From Blastomussa wellsi (taxonomy: Eukaryota > Cnidaria > Anthozoa > Scleractinia > Plerogyridae), in contig OX393568.1 of assembly GCA_947652115.1 (NCBI GenBank), positions 16,331,525-16,395,524 on the forward strand: DNA of 64,000 bases, read 5' to 3'. A program made the translations under genes and the position numbers. Shown here one piece after another: positions 1 to 11,879 of the stretch (within the stretch, counting starts at the first letter, position 1; each line of letters starts with the position of its first letter). The notes below the pieces were generated by a model that saw only the letters and a list, made by a program, of their open reading frames with translations, had not been told where the DNA came from and searched no databases.

Positions 1-1394
1 GATTTACAAAGTATAAAGTTATCGGTGCGAAGTAGCTTGCGATGAGTATTTTGGAGAAAAAAGTAAATACACAGCAGTTACTCCTCGGAGGAGGTATTTA
101 AAAGGACTTAGGATTCAAAACAGTAAATCAGTATTTAGATTCGTGGGTTTTGCGTAAGGGGGCATCGGTTGAATGTTTTGAAGGCAAATTAGTTTTGATC
201 CAATTATTCTGAATAAAAGAATCCAGACAACAATATGAACTTAAATCAAGAGACATCCTGCTAAAGGAGAAAATAGCAAATCTCGTCAGGAATTAATTAT
301 TTTCTAATATTAATCGCTGCATCGTAGATGACTCGCACCTAAAGTAACTTTTCGAAAAACATTATCAACTGTGGAAGACGACTTCACGTCGGCGTAGCCT
401 TTGATAAAACTTGAACTCTTTTATATCATCCGTTGTATACGTGCATAACATCACAGGCTGGACTAGTGTTATAGACCACCCTTGAGTGCTGTAATTCGAG
501 CGTCACCCTAATCGTTGCGTATTGACAACGCAACAGTGAAACTCAAGTTAACGTAAACGAGTAAAGTAAGGATACTGTGTTATTCGCCAAACCAAATGTT
601 CCCTTTATTTATTTATTCCCATTCCCTTCATTTAAAACTTACTTATCCCTGTTATACTTAGCTGGGGTTCTGTAAAGGCAACGGCACATTGTGGTATTTG
701 GTCATTTGTATCTTGCTTTTAATTAAACGGCTGCTGGTCAATATGAAAAGAAAGAATGAGAGTGGACAAGAAGACAGCACAATTCTGATGATGAGGCCGA
801 TAGTGAAGAGTCTCAGATTATGTTTTGAATAATCTTTCCCAAGCTGTTTCAAGAAAATGTGCTTCTGAACTGTTGCATAAGCATGACCACCTCTAAAGAT
901 ATCTTGTTTTGGACACCCCCGCTCAGGGCTTTCCGGCCTCTGGTATATTAGTGGGAAAATAGCTTAAAACAATAAAGCATTCAAGGAAACACCTCGTTCA
1001 CACAACGGGGCATTGGTCAATGGAGGATGTAGTCAAAGTGGTGTTAAATACCTTGACACTAAATAAAAATAAAAGAAACACCAGTTTTCAGAGGATATAT
1101 GCAAACGTTTTTATTTAATCTATTTTCCAATCTGCAACGTATGCTTTTCTTAGTTTCCGCATCAGAACATGGCATTCATCGAATAATATGGCATCCTCCC
1201 TCTTCTCCGTTGCAGTCCTGAAAACATAAAAATATGAAGGCAAAATCGGTCGATGTTTACTATTCATCAAAGGGTTGCAAATTAACAGTGAAGACAGTTG
1301 TGGCCTGGAGTTTTTTTGAAGCTGTCAGTTGGTAGAGCATCGCAGCGGTATTCTTGGGTTTCACTGTCACGCCATACAAAATTAAATCGAAAAC
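1..1394. other. Intergenic, no gene seen
   Basis: I find no ORF with recognisable protein features, no convincing exon and no clear terminal inverted repeat here. The only ORF above 60 codons (658-852, minus strand) has biased, low-information composition and looks random. Confidence 0.5.
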
Positions 1395-1935
1395 CATTTG
1401 GTGGATGAAGTCAAGAAATTGTAAATATTATAGAAGACAATGAAAGAAGTCATCTCTCCAAGTTTTAGGTCCGTGCGTTATTCCAAACTTCAGATATTCG
1501 TCGAAATGTTGCGCACAAATTTATAGAGCCCAGTATGGAGCCGCCATGTTTGTGTACAACTTTGGTACACCAATATGGCGGCTGGGAAATGGTGTAAACA
1601 TCTGGAACTTACTTTGGCTATCAGAGCGACTGATTATCTGTACTGAACATACAATCATTTACGTAAACACTTTTGCTAATGCTTTTACTTCTGAAATGGC
1701 TAAAAATCCCGAGATAATTATATATTTTTCGACAAACACGATCATAAGTTTATGTCACCGACCGGCATAACTCTGAAATTCAAAATGCACTGGTTTCCAA
1801 ACGAAGCATGCTATTGAGCTGAAAAGTTGTAAGCAGACATAAAATTGGCATCTTTTCTGCCTGGTGAGGATAATTGGTGGCTCTTTAATTTTGGATTTTA
1901 AAATTTCATGACGTCACGTGCAAGCCAAGAATTGA
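1395..1935 (+). repeat. Dispersed repeat, copy A
   Basis: This roughly 500-bp stretch recurs in inverted orientation at about 53755-54220, with a shorter relative at 5447-5662 and a fragment near 16583. Shared landmarks are a motif around GCCGCCATGTTTGTG and ACACCAATATGGCGG, a tract reading CGACAAACACGATCA, and a tail with CAAAATGCACTGGTTTCC. The 74-aa ORF inside (1546-1770) has a counterpart in the 53.9-kb copy, so it is repeat sequence. It resembles a non-autonomous DNA transposon, but the ends are not defined well enough to classify it. Confidence 0.6.
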
Positions 1936-3601
1936 AGAAGACGTCACGGATTCGAATCTCGATTTGCAGCCGCTGCTCGGAAGACCGGACTCGAGAGAAC
2001 GGCGGAAATCTAGCCTAGGAATGTTCTTTTCTTCAGGCTTCTTTTTATTTATCAAATTGGAAAATTTATTTGAAACTTTTCTCACTTACAGAACGAAATT
2101 TGCAAGGAATCACATCTGGAAGGCAAAATAAATAAACCTTTACTTCCAAGCACATTTTCGTTACGTTACTGTCAAAAGTGTTGCACAAAGTTGTCCTAAC
2201 TTTTGAAAAACTTATAATTAAAACCCTGGTGCCGAGGGACCAGTGGTTCCCAAAATACGGCGAGCATCCTGGCAGATCCATGCAGAGCGTCTCCCTCTAT
2301 CAACAACGCCTTCATGTTGACTTTTTAATTTCTTCTTTTTTTTTTTTTTTTTTTGAACATGAAATGTTCAAGTAACGAAACCAGAAAGAATGATCAAAAC
2401 AAACAGTATGCTTCAAAACTTAAGAATCCCTGGGGGTGGGGGTGGGGGTAAAGGGGGGGCAGGCGTGAGGTATGGCATCATTACCCACTAGTTCCCTGAA
2501 TAATATACGGATAGCATTGAATACAACGGTGAAGGAAGTTAATGCTGACTACCTTTTTGCAGATTCAATTGCAACTGCCTGCTGCCTCGCTAGTGTCTCG
2601 GATTCCAGTCTGTCACATCGACCGCATTTTCCATGGCCCGACACTCTTATAGAACATGGAAACGACGTCATAAAATGTTCAAGCCTCAAGTGGGACACGA
2701 GCCGTTAGCGAGTGTTTCCACTGCAAAGTTTTGTGCATTTCATGGCGTTATTTTTATGTTGTATAACATTGTAGACCGTTGAAAATTGTGTTCGATTCGT
2801 TTTTTTCAATAACACGGAAAATTTACCGGCGAATCAAATCAGAGCGAAATCTTGTGCCCTCTTGACAGCTCGATAATATAACATCGCATTTTTTCCACTT
2901 GAAGCCGACGAATGTGTAGAAAATTTCGAAAATGTTTCAGCGGTCTTTTCACAACTCGCCGGATTCTCGTCATTTTCATGGTCTATACTCTCATCGACAA
3001 TAGCTCTCGACCAATGAGGGCGCGAGAACTCTCTCAGTGAGTGTATAATAAGAGATAACTAACCTTTAAATCTTCGTTTTGTGACCTTCATATATGTCTG
3101 GCACGCAGACGTTGGTGCCTACTGCCCCTTTTATATGAAGTCATACTTTTACTGTCTTTCCAGATGCGCTGTCCCTGCATTTGCTGCTGGCGTCCAACGA
3201 CTTCCCATTTTTTAGCGAATAAGCGCGGAATGGTCCACAAAGAGGAAGCCCTTCCTCCAGCAACTAACCAGCGAGGCTTATGTTGGAGTGTTCTTTGTGA
3301 TTTCCTGTCTTGAATTTTTTCTGCACCCCATTCTGCACTTTGTGTCTCACGTTTACGACCCATTTCAGGTGTGCAAAATGGAAAACATGTGGCTGCCAGT
3401 TGGTTTGGTTTACTTTGGGCAAGTGAAGATAATAACGCATTACCCTGAATGCTGGTGCTATTAGCTGACTTATTTGCTGCAACACTCACGACTAACATCA
3501 TCATCACCATCATTATTTTCATCTGCGGAAATTTTAAAATAATTGTACATTTTAGTTTTTACCTACTAATTAGTCAAGTTACTATTTTATTGGGGTTTTT
3601 A
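1936..3601. other. Intergenic with poly-T and G-rich tracts
   Basis: No gene is supported. A poly-T run lies near 2336-2354 and a G-rich stretch at 2431-2459 has several G5 runs and a final G7, which could form a quadruplex. A minus-strand ORF of 144 codons (3088-3522) starts with a hydrophobic Met/Val-rich segment like a signal peptide, but the rest is low-complexity basic sequence. A second 73-codon ORF overlaps it in another frame, so I do not call a gene. Confidence 0.4.
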
Positions 3602-3730
3602 TTTTAGCAAGAGAAAGGGAACGTCAGTTGAGGACGAGAGCGCGCGCAAAATTGTCTGGACACGACTCTGTTTCGTTAGTTATTTTATGCGCGCGCTGTC
3701 CTCAACTGACGTCACCGTCCTCTTGTTAAA
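3602..3730. repeat. Short palindromic MITE-like element
   Basis: The two ends are inverted copies of each other. The left arm reads through CGTCAGTTGAGGAC and then GCGCGCGC, and the right arm returns through GCGCGCGC and GTCCTCAACTGACG, flanked by AGCAAGAG and CTCTTGTT. Arms are about 45 bp with a short loop and a few mismatches. There is no coding capacity. Confidence 0.65.
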
Positions 3731-3780
3731 TCAACCTATTTGTAATTACGGTACGACCCGAACCTCCAGTCCTCCACTGT

Positions 3781-4016
3781 GGGCAGCGCGGTGGTCTAAT
3801 GGTTAGTGCGCTGAACTCCGGTTCGTGTGGTCCGGGTTCGAGCCTTGGCTGGTGCACTTTACTCTCACACTGTGCCTCTCTCCACCCAGGTGTATAACCG
3901 GATACTGGCGTACTTATGCTAGGGGGTATCCCTGCGATGGACTAGCATCCCTTCCAGGGGGGAGTAGAAATACTCTCAGATGGGCCACTAGGTTCGTATA
4001 CAGACTACGCTAACAG
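3781..4016 (+). mobile_element. tRNA-derived SINE (V-SINE-like), copy 1
   Basis: The 5' head looks like a tRNA-type RNA polymerase III promoter: an A-box-like GTGGTCTAATGGTTAG at about 3790 and a B-box-like GGGTTCGAGCC at about 3834. A body follows with CTCTCTCCACCCAGGTGTAT, then GGGGGTATCCCTGCGATGGA and GGGGAGTAGAAATACTC. The same body recurs at 20645-20865 (-), 38745-39060 (-) and partly at 62685-62822 (+). The lack of a cloverleaf 3' half and the long body argue against a functional tRNA gene. Its 3' end runs directly into a tandem array. Confidence 0.75.
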
Positions 4017-4356
4017 CCACCTCGACTCCGAGGTTCATCTTCCCGACCAGAAGCTTATCACCTAGGTGATAAGCTTCTGTCCCAACCCAACGGTGATGCG
4101 GCCACCTCGCCTCCAAGGTTCATCTTCCCAACCAGAAGCTTATCACCCAGGTGATAAGCTTCTATCCCAACCCAACGGTGATGCGGCCACCTCGCCTCCA
4201 AGGTTCATCTTACCAACCAGAAGCTTATCGCCCAGGTGATAAGCTTCTATCCCAACCCAACGGTGATGCGGCCACCTCGCCTCCAAGGTTCATCTTCCCA
4301 ACCAGAAGCTTATCACCCAGGTGATAAGCTTCTGTCCCAACCCAATGGTGATGCTA
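4017..4356. repeat. 85-bp tandem repeat, four copies, each with a palindrome
   Basis: Units start at about 4017, 4102, 4187 and 4272, an exact 85-bp period, and differ by only a few substitutions. Every unit contains a near-perfect palindrome of about 30 bp with arms AGAAGCTTATCACC and GGTGATAAGCTTCT, so each could extrude as a hairpin. Units share GGTTCATCTT and CCAACCCAACGGTGATG. The array begins where the SINE ends, suggesting it grew from the SINE tail. Confidence 0.9.
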
Positions 4357-5446
4357 AATTTCCTTTCGTAAACTGTCGATGGCATGGCTGTTGACAAAGC
4401 TTATTGCTATATCTGCCCTAGTTTACGACTGGCTGGGTGGATATTTATTGGTGGTCTCAACCGAAAGGTTTGGAAAATATATATTAACGTTCCATTGGGA
4501 AATGTAAACAAAATAAGCTTAATCCCTGAAAACTTTGATCAGCCAAGTCAACTTTAAATGTTGGACGACGAAAAAATTCAACAAAACCTTAAAAGATTGA
4601 TTTTTCTTATTCGGTTTTGATGCATTTACGCACTGTTTTGACGAGAAGATGAGACGAGATGAGATAAGATGAGGTAAGATAATTTTTCCCTCATAGCTGT
4701 TTATCCCCAGCTTGAATTACATCGAATCCTTGGTTTTCACGTGACGCAATAAAATTTTAAAAGCAAAATTCGCTGTGCCTGCTTAATTTTTGTTGCCACC
4801 ACGTGAAAGAAATCCTAAAACTATATTTTCACAAGTTTCCAGCTAGATAGTATCCTTTGTATTTGAAATACAGCATGTTGAATTTTCGAGATTTCGCCGT
4901 ACGTGACATCTCGATGGAGCCGTGACAAAGCTTGCTTGCTTGCTTGCTTGCTTTCTCCATGAAACACGTGATGTGGCAGCGCGTGATTCGGGGGGTGGGC
5001 GGGTTCAAAGTGCGGAACTTGATAGGGCATGGGCTTTGTTGCATTTTATTTGAGCTGGCTCTGTTGGCTGGTTTCATTTAGAATTGCTACACCGTGCTGA
5101 CGAGTTCCAACAAGAACGAAACAGCTGTCCACGGTTGCAACCCTGCTTTGTCGGTTTCTATCGAGTTGTTGTCTCGCAAAGTCAACTTTTTCACGTAGTA
5201 TCAGCCTTGCAGTGATTTGCTTGTGTTACAGTTTATTTTTGGCTGATTAGGTCTCTTGCAGATCCTACGTAAACTAGCAGCATTATCGTTCGCGGTCCTT
5301 TGCAGTTTTCACGTCTACTCAAAATGTTTGCAGTTTATAACAGTTCAAGTACTAGGAAAGATGTTTATGTGTATGTACACTAGATCGTGAAGAAAGAGCG
5401 ATCGCTTTCATAGCAAAAGTGAGTGTCAGATGTTTTCTTTGATTTC
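4357..5446. other. Intergenic with simple repeats
   Basis: No gene is supported. A GAGAT-rich tract lies at about 4648-4680 and a (GCTT)n microsatellite at about 4930-4953. The two overlapping minus-strand ORFs near 4821-5077 share no family features and run through the microsatellite. Confidence 0.45.
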
Positions 5447-5662
5447 CGGCCGCCATGTTGGTGCCCATCAAGCTGGACACCAATACTGAGCTCTATAAAT
5501 TTGCGTGAAATGCTTCGGCAAATAACTCAAGAATGGTGTACCGCACAGACCTGAGACTTGGGGATGTTGTTTACCTATTAATGTTTTATAACATTTGAAT
5601 TTATCAGCTTTTTTCATGGCATGGTTTCGAGTATATTTGTTGATGGCGTGACAGTGAAAACC
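5447..5662 (-). repeat. Dispersed repeat, copy C (partial)
   Basis: A reverse-oriented partial copy of the family at 1395-1935 and 53755-54220. It begins at CGGCCGCCATGTTGGTG and ends at GGCGTGACAGTGAAAACC, the inverse of the GTTTCACTGTCACGCC head seen near 1360. The 86-codon ORF overlapping it is part of the repeat. Confidence 0.55.
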
Positions 5663-8488
5663 AGCCATATGCGCTTGTGCGCTTTGATTTTTCCTTTTTA
5701 TATTTGTAAATAATTTGTGTTCTACCATTTTTAATTATTTTTTATCTAGGTAAAGTACCTTTAAACAATTTGGAGAAGGCGCTAGATTAGTGTTTTTTTC
5801 TATATCTTCTTGAATTATTAATAGAATTTCTATAAACGGTGACGTCAGAAAAGAACAATGACGTCATCGCGTGCAACTATCAGAATTTATTTGGAATTTC
5901 CCAGTGTCTTTTAAATAACAGTTGCCAAAATTACATTATCGTTGCTATGCTAAATGATAAATTTAGTGGCTTTTTCAACATCAAGGGCAATATTTTATAT
6001 TATTAATTTTATTCTGCTGGTGTCAAATTTAGTTTTTTACTTTCCATTTTTCACTGCTAACTGACGTATTCGAGAAGTGGTGACCAAGAAAATGATGAAA
6101 ATAACAGCGCAGCTTCTGAGAACTTCTAGTTGGCTATAAATTTGGAGCATATAATTTACAATTAATCCACGATTGTACGTTGGATATCAGATGATATAAA
6201 GCCCTGCATTTAAATCTAACAAGCTTGGGCTCCTGATACAGAAAAGCTGTTTCTTAAAAAAGATCGCTGCCGACCTTAAAATATGTCTGAAGAAACTAGG
6301 AGTATTGCGAATCTATTGCTGCTTTATTGAAATTATTTTACAGTTCGTTTTACTTTTATTGCTTTTTATATTGCTTCTGCAGAGCCCACATTGGTAACAC
6401 ATTGATAACTAATAGTGGCGTCCCTATGCTAAACCTCCATTAGCGCGTCTTTAAAAGAAAAAGATGATAAAGGCGAAATATATGCGAATCGATTTTTTTC
6501 CAGAACGAATCTCGTCCCGAGAAAAGAAAAGAAAATTTGCTTACCTTCGTGAACACCCCTAACAGAAGAACTGAGCTGGTTTAAAAAATAATTTGGGCCG
6601 ATATTTTAAGTCTATTGTATTCTTTATGGTCAAGTTTACTGTGAAAATTCGTTTAAAATTAGAAACTTGTGTTATTACAATGATGTACCAATATGGTAAC
6701 ACATGAGGCAGATTGGTTTGCTAATAGCATAAATAGCTTTCATTTCAGATTTTTATAAATATTCCCTTTTTATTCCACCATTGAGTCAGAAGAAAACATG
6801 ATGAGTATACGTTTTGATGGTCAATTGCAAATTCTAATCCGATTCCTTTAATAGACGAATACAATCACATTCGAAACACTTTTTCGCGTCATTTATGTCA
6901 GTTTTGGTAGTTAACATAAAATTGTGAAGCCAATTGTTGTAACACAAGAATAAACTTACCGTAATGTGTGATACAGTATTTCTCCTAGAAAATATATTTC
7001 CTTGAAGTAGTTTGGCGAAAAACCAAACTAGTCGATTTTGGAAGAGCTAAACAAAACTGCGACTCGTTCATGGAGCAACGCGCTTTTATTTTGTACCTCA
7101 ACGATCAATGTCCTGTTAGTTAACAATACCCTTTTTCTTCGTTTTGGTGTTTTTAAAATAATTAACAAAGAATAAAAGAAACCGATTTCAATGTTAAGGC
7201 GTTTTTTGCACTATTTGCATCCAGTTAACATTAATCTTCTACAAACCTTTCAGGAAATTGACTTTCTTTGAGAACAATAACATTACATGTTCAGGAAATA
7301 AGAAACAATTACTTTAATGTGCAGTGTTCATCTCAAAAGTGTTGTTGTTAAGTTTCGACGCACCAAAGAAAATGGAGAATTAACGCGAAATGGAAACTGT
7401 TCTCGTCTTTGCGCTGTTTGTAGACTCTCTCAGTTACATAGGGCCTTAATTTCCCTCATTTCTCCCGCAAAGACGCTGTTTCGATAGCTGTTTTCATCGT
7501 TTTGTGCAAAACTCGACGAGAAATTCAACCTAATGATCCACTGCACGACTGGCATCCGCTGACGTGTGTTGGATGCTGCTTTGCGTCCAGAATCTAATTT
7601 TAGATTCACTTTAAAACTCCTTGCATTATTCGAACTACTCGGTTTCGGATTATTTTTCTTGGAAAAGCGTAAGACGTAAGGGAGCAGATAGCCAGTTAAT
7701 AAATCCGTTAAAACTTGTATTCCTTTTATGGCCAATTAACCTTTCGTCGCTGCCATAATTTCATTATTATTTGAAAATTACTGCAGTTGAAAATATCATT
7801 CTTTTGCAATAAAATATCATTAAGCCGTTGTACGCCCGCCTTTAGCCAACAGAAGAAAAACCAACACGAGATTGGTTTCGAAAATACTAGTGTTTGCTTT
7901 TCTTATGTTTTCAAATGTATGCGAGGTAGAAAATTAATTAAACTTTTAGTGATCTCTCTTTAATAACTATCATTATGATTGAACGTGGGTATACCATAAA
8001 GGGGCAAAGAAATAGAAGGACCAGAATAACAGCCGGCCCAGTAGGAAGAGAGGATGTTTGCTCAATTTTATCAATTAAGATTTCAGTCAGTCCACAGTCG
8101 TTTCCAGTAGCGTGGGTGCTTTGCGCCTGCGCGCGCAAGTTGCTGTAACATTGACCTTCAAATCTCAATTAAATCAACCAAACATATAATTGTGATGTTT
8201 TTGGAGTATCAATAAAATGTTAAAATGTAACATCATGGTTTCAGATGAGTAAAATGTAGTTTCAGACTTGAAACGGAAATTCAATTCAACATTATTTTTG
8301 TACGACGGTCAGACCTTTATATTTGTATATACGATGTGATCTTCATGTTTCATTGGCTTGGACATCATGGTATATGAGCAATTACACCATGCTCTGAAAA
8401 AATGGCAAGCGCACGGGTCAGCTCAAAATGAAAAAGAGCTTGCATTCTGAAGATTTATCTTTCGTTTGCCAAGAATTTTTAATAAAAA
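5663..8488. other. Intergenic, no gene seen
   Basis: AT-rich sequence. ORFs at 7430-7735 and 7938-8168 (both minus) show no domain, signal peptide or conserved pattern I recognise. A short stretch near 6178 (TTGGATATCAGATGAT) resembles part of the small MITE at 8489. Confidence 0.45.
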
Positions 8489-8593
8489 ATAATTATTCCT
8501 CTCGCGCTTGTTGGATATCAGATGATTAAAGCCAATTCGGCGGTGTGCGGCTAGCGTATCCAAAGCGCGGTCGTGGCAGAATTGTTAAGTATA
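8489..8593. repeat. Small MITE, copy 1
   Basis: Contains CGCGCTTGTTGGATATCAGA near the left end and a right end close to GGCAGAATTGTTAAG, with weak terminal inversion to AATAATTATTCC. A related copy is at 19295-19368 inside CAMLG intron 1, which supports an interspersed element. Confidence 0.5.
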
Positions 8594-9870
8594 CTTTACA
8601 AAAAGTAAATGTTTGCATTAATCCCTAAACGCTGGAATGTTTATCAATCGCACAGCAAATTAAATTAAAAAACAAGTTGCATTCTTAAGGAGGCAGTGGA
8701 TGAAAAATATTTATCCATGCCTTATTTTTTTATTTTTTATGGATTCGTTCATTGTTGTTCTGAAGTTCTAGATACATGATTTCATAACTTAATTTTTAAA
8801 TTTTACCTTCTTCGTATTTATAAAATCATAATTTTATTACTCAATTGTTAAACAACGCCCTATATATTTTATATATTTTATGGTGTTTTAGGCTTTTAGT
8901 CGTGTGTTCGTTACATGACCTCGACAGAATGTGCGACTACTCATCGTCGTCTTATACTGTCTTTTTAGATTTCCTTTCATATTATCCGTTATTTTTGAAC
9001 TGGGATGAACAGTTATAAATTCCAAATTTTGGTAACATAGTTTTCTTATGTTGGGTGGGTGGTGCAACTCAGACATCGACGAACCACTTGCAAAGCATTT
9101 CCCAATCAACTACCTGTCATCATTTGCAACAAAATTGCCCGCGCGCTCTCTCTCTCTCTCTCTTTCTCCCTCTGCATATATATGCTTTCAGAGCAAGTGG
9201 GTCAGTTTAGTACCGCATTTTAATACCCGCTATGTAAAGGATTCATTAGCATAGGGAGGATCTGCACGATGTTAAACATAATGAATGCAGCTGGCAGAGG
9301 CTAAAGTTTTCGTGCACAATTATGTGGGCGTTACAAAATATTGCTGTTTTACAAAAAAAAACGTTTGCCAATCCTGCTGGTCGTATGAATTTGTATATAT
9401 AATGTTATCATGTTTTTAGTGATACCGAACAATTTGTAGCACTAGTTTGCAGCTGTTACTTATTCCTTACTTAGATTTACTTTTACACCGTCCTATGATC
9501 TAGTAATTCTGCCACTAGTACCATAAAGGATGGGTTGCTTTTAAAGAACAAATTAGGCAAGCTTTTACCTGTTTCCGGCTGTAATTTGTAATGCAAGAGA
9601 AACATTTCCGAGAAAGAAATACTGAACCCTAAATAAACCTAGACTGCCTCAACTGGTTGTCATTATATAAGTGAACACTTTCTTTCTGCCATCTTGGTCG
9701 TGATATAGACCTTTTCCATAATTGCGTTGTCAGAGTTAATTTCAATATTTAATGAAGACTGCTACTACTTCAATGTGTATCATCAAAAATGGCGGGGCGT
9801 TTTCTTACGTTTTCATGTTTATTTTGCGTGTGTTAGTGGCTGAGATGGATACAAACGCTCTCGAATGGTC
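8594..9870. other. Intergenic with CT microsatellite
   Basis: A (CT)n tract lies at about 9145-9164. The ORF at 9048-9254 runs through this microsatellite and shows no protein signature. The 67-codon ORF starting at 9752 overlaps the start of the LTR element and is not supported. Confidence 0.4.
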
Positions 9871-10174
9871 TGTGATATATCGCATGACGTCATTCATTCC
9901 CCGGATGTTTTCAGTCATTCCCCGAATGTGGTTGCCATTAAAGAAGAGTGTTTAGTTTTGCTCGAAAAACTGCGCTTATTCTCTTTCTACTCTGGGAACG
10001 CATCTTGTCACATGGCGCTTACAGTTCTTATCATGTCCAACCCTGAGACCGCGGTTCCATCGTCTACGACCACATCAATTACAGCTACGACTTCATCTCA
10101 AGTTACGATGCTTCGAACATCATTACCTTAAGTGAAGCCTCCTTCCCCACTCAACCTCGTGGACTTTTCGGCGA

Positions 10175-11000
10175 ATGGAAGCTGCGGGAGCAACGCTTTC
10201 GCAACTTTGCCATCGTCTCGAAAATTTCGAGTCAAGGCGAGTCATATCAGAAGGCTATATTTCTCTGCACAATCGGACAAGCGCCTTGGAAATTGTCAAC
10301 GCGTTTCAATACACCGAGGGCGAAGACTCGAACAAGATGGACACGATCCTTTATAAATTTGATGAGTACTTGACTGGTGCCGTGAACATGATATAAGAAC
10401 GCTTTAGTTCAATCAAGGCAATCAAGAAGCGGGGGAAAAATTCGATGTGTACCTGACCGCGCTCAGAAATATGGCTGACACGTGTAATAGGCCCTTTGCA
10501 CCACCCGGTCACATGGTACAAATTAACACCCTGTTGGTGAGCAAACTACGCGCTGGGACATCCAAAACAAAGCCACTTCATGTCCCAGAGCGTAGCTTGC
10601 TCACCAGCAGGGTGCTATTTTGTACCATGTGACTAGGTCGTGCAAAGGGCCTATTTCTCACGACACTTGCCCAGCAATGAGCGACTCTCTGCTTCGGGGT
10701 CCCATCGTCATTGGGATCAAGAATGAGGATGCCCGTAAACGTCTACTATCAGAAAGAAAGCTCGACCTCAAGAAATGTATTGATATTTGCCGAACTTCTG
10801 TCAAGGCAAATCACTGGAACGGCTCAGTTGTTTGTGAAAAGCAAGAAAAGGTGCACAAGGTTTGTCAGGACTCTGACTCTTCTAACTCTGATTCTGACAT
10901 TGCCTCAGTCAACACTCTTAATGTGTTTGTGTGGGTTCGATCACAGAAGGAGAAGCCAATTTACTGTGATATGCGTGTAAGTTCTCGGCGGTCTAAATTG
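10175..11000 (+). pseudogene. Gypsy gag pseudogene
   Basis: The ORF from 10175 contains a gag-like helical segment (LTGAVNMI at its end); it stops at 10396. The reading continues in other frames through FDVYLTALRNMADTCN (about 10440-10486). After the MITE at 10488-10653 it resumes with SDSLLRG, RKRLLSERKLDLKKCIDICR, typical of the C-terminal capsid region of Gypsy gag. No CCHC zinc knuckle survives clearly. There are at least one frameshift and the MITE insertion, so it is non-functional. Confidence 0.75.
10488..10653. mobile_element. Palindromic MITE inserted in gag
   Basis: Near-perfect inverted repeat of about 75-bp arms: the left end runs TAGGCCCTTTGCAC and the right end GTGCAAAGGGCCTA (with one extra-base difference), and arms continue through TCACATGGTACAAA and TTTGTACCATGTGA, then CACCCTG/CAGGGTG and GGTGAGCAA/TTGCTCACC. 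The loop is short. A TA dinucleotide bounds both sides, so the target duplication may be TA. It splits conserved gag sequence exactly, which proves it inserted after the retrotransposon. Confidence 0.85.
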
Positions 11001-11270
11001 CAAGTGGATTGTGGGGCGACTGTATGTATCGTTCTCCAAAGCTGCATCGGCGATGAGCATGTTAAACATTCTGATATTTCCCCGGATACGTATGTGGAAC
11101 AAAGTAAAGGTGAAAGCTCTCGGGACCTGTAAACTTCTTGCTGAAAATCGGAAGACCTTGATGAAGTACATGGTGAAGTTTGTTGTTGTTGAAGAAGAAA
11201 TCACTCCGCTCCTAAGTCGCAAGGCTGCTGAGAAGATGAATCTCATAACATTCAACTATGAGAAGTTTGA
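10940..11270 (+). pseudogene. Gypsy aspartic protease remnant
   Basis: In the frame of the 10620-11132 ORF, a strand-like stretch leads into LQVDCGATVCIV at about 11001-11036. This matches the active-site turn of retropepsins (D-S/T-G-A), here with Cys in place of Ser/Thr. Downstream reading shifts frame: AENRKTLMKYMVKFVVVEEE and PLLSRKAAEKMNLI (11011-11448 frame) match the C-terminal protease flap and linker seen before RT in Gypsy polyproteins. The frameshift makes it inactive. Confidence 0.65.
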
Positions 11271-11273
11271 GAA

Positions 11274-11835
11274 TGTCAGTGGAGTGCTGGATAACACAAA
11301 TGTCTTGGAGAATTTTCCTGATGTCTTGAATGGTGACAGAACCTTGCCTGGCTCTGTACGGCTGACTCTAAGACCAAATGCAGAAGCAATCCTTCGCACT
11401 CCCAAGCGTTTACCCGTCGAATTAAAGGACTCAGTGAAATGGAACTAGACAGACTTGTCAACGCAGGAGTTCTAACCCCAGTAGCTCAACCCACAGACTT
11501 GGTAAATCAAATGGTTTTGCTACCAAGAAAGATGGAAGTTTGCGAGTCTGAATAGACCCACGCTCTCTGAACCTTGTACTTAAAGAGAGATCACTACCCT
11601 TTACCGGTCCTTGAAGACATCCTTTCAGGCTATAGTCTTCAGCAAAGATGACCTCAGTCATGGTTATTAATTGTCGTTGCACTCTGGAAGAAAATTCCAG
11701 TCTTTTAACTACCTTTTCAGCCCCTTTTGGGAGGTACCGATGGACATGCCTGCCCTTTGGACTCTCTATAAGTTCTGAAATATTCCAGAAACTCTTTCGA
11801 CTGGCCTTAGAGGGACTCATAGGAGTGGTGTAGGT
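11274..11835 (+). pseudogene. Gypsy reverse transcriptase, truncated
   Basis: The N-terminal RT region is visible: a linker ending in RLPVELKDSVK, then MELDRLVNAGVLTPV (start about 11439), DHYPLPVLEDIL (about 11589) and, in another frame, RYRWTCLPFGLSISSEIFQ near 11731-11790. The last matches the conserved LPFGL motif. Sequence stops resembling RT after LALEGLIGVV (to 11830). The YxDD catalytic region that should follow is missing, so there is an internal deletion plus several frameshifts and stops. Confidence 0.8.
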
Positions 11836-11879
11836 GACAAAAGACCACGATATGACCTTCTCTATAGTCGCACAAGTGA

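Noticed and set aside
2431..2459. Quadruplex regulatory element
   Set aside because: G runs are present, but nothing ties them to a promoter or gene; mentioned only as composition.
3088..3522. 144-codon minus ORF with signal-peptide-like start
   Set aside because: Low-complexity basic C-terminal part, an overlapping ORF in another frame and no family pattern; not separable from chance.
3781..3860. tRNA gene
   Set aside because: A- and B-box-like motifs are present, but the 3' half does not fold into a tRNA and the same body recurs in other SINE copies.
4017..4356. CRISPR-like array
   Set aside because: Repeats are contiguous 85-bp units without unique spacers, in an animal genome.
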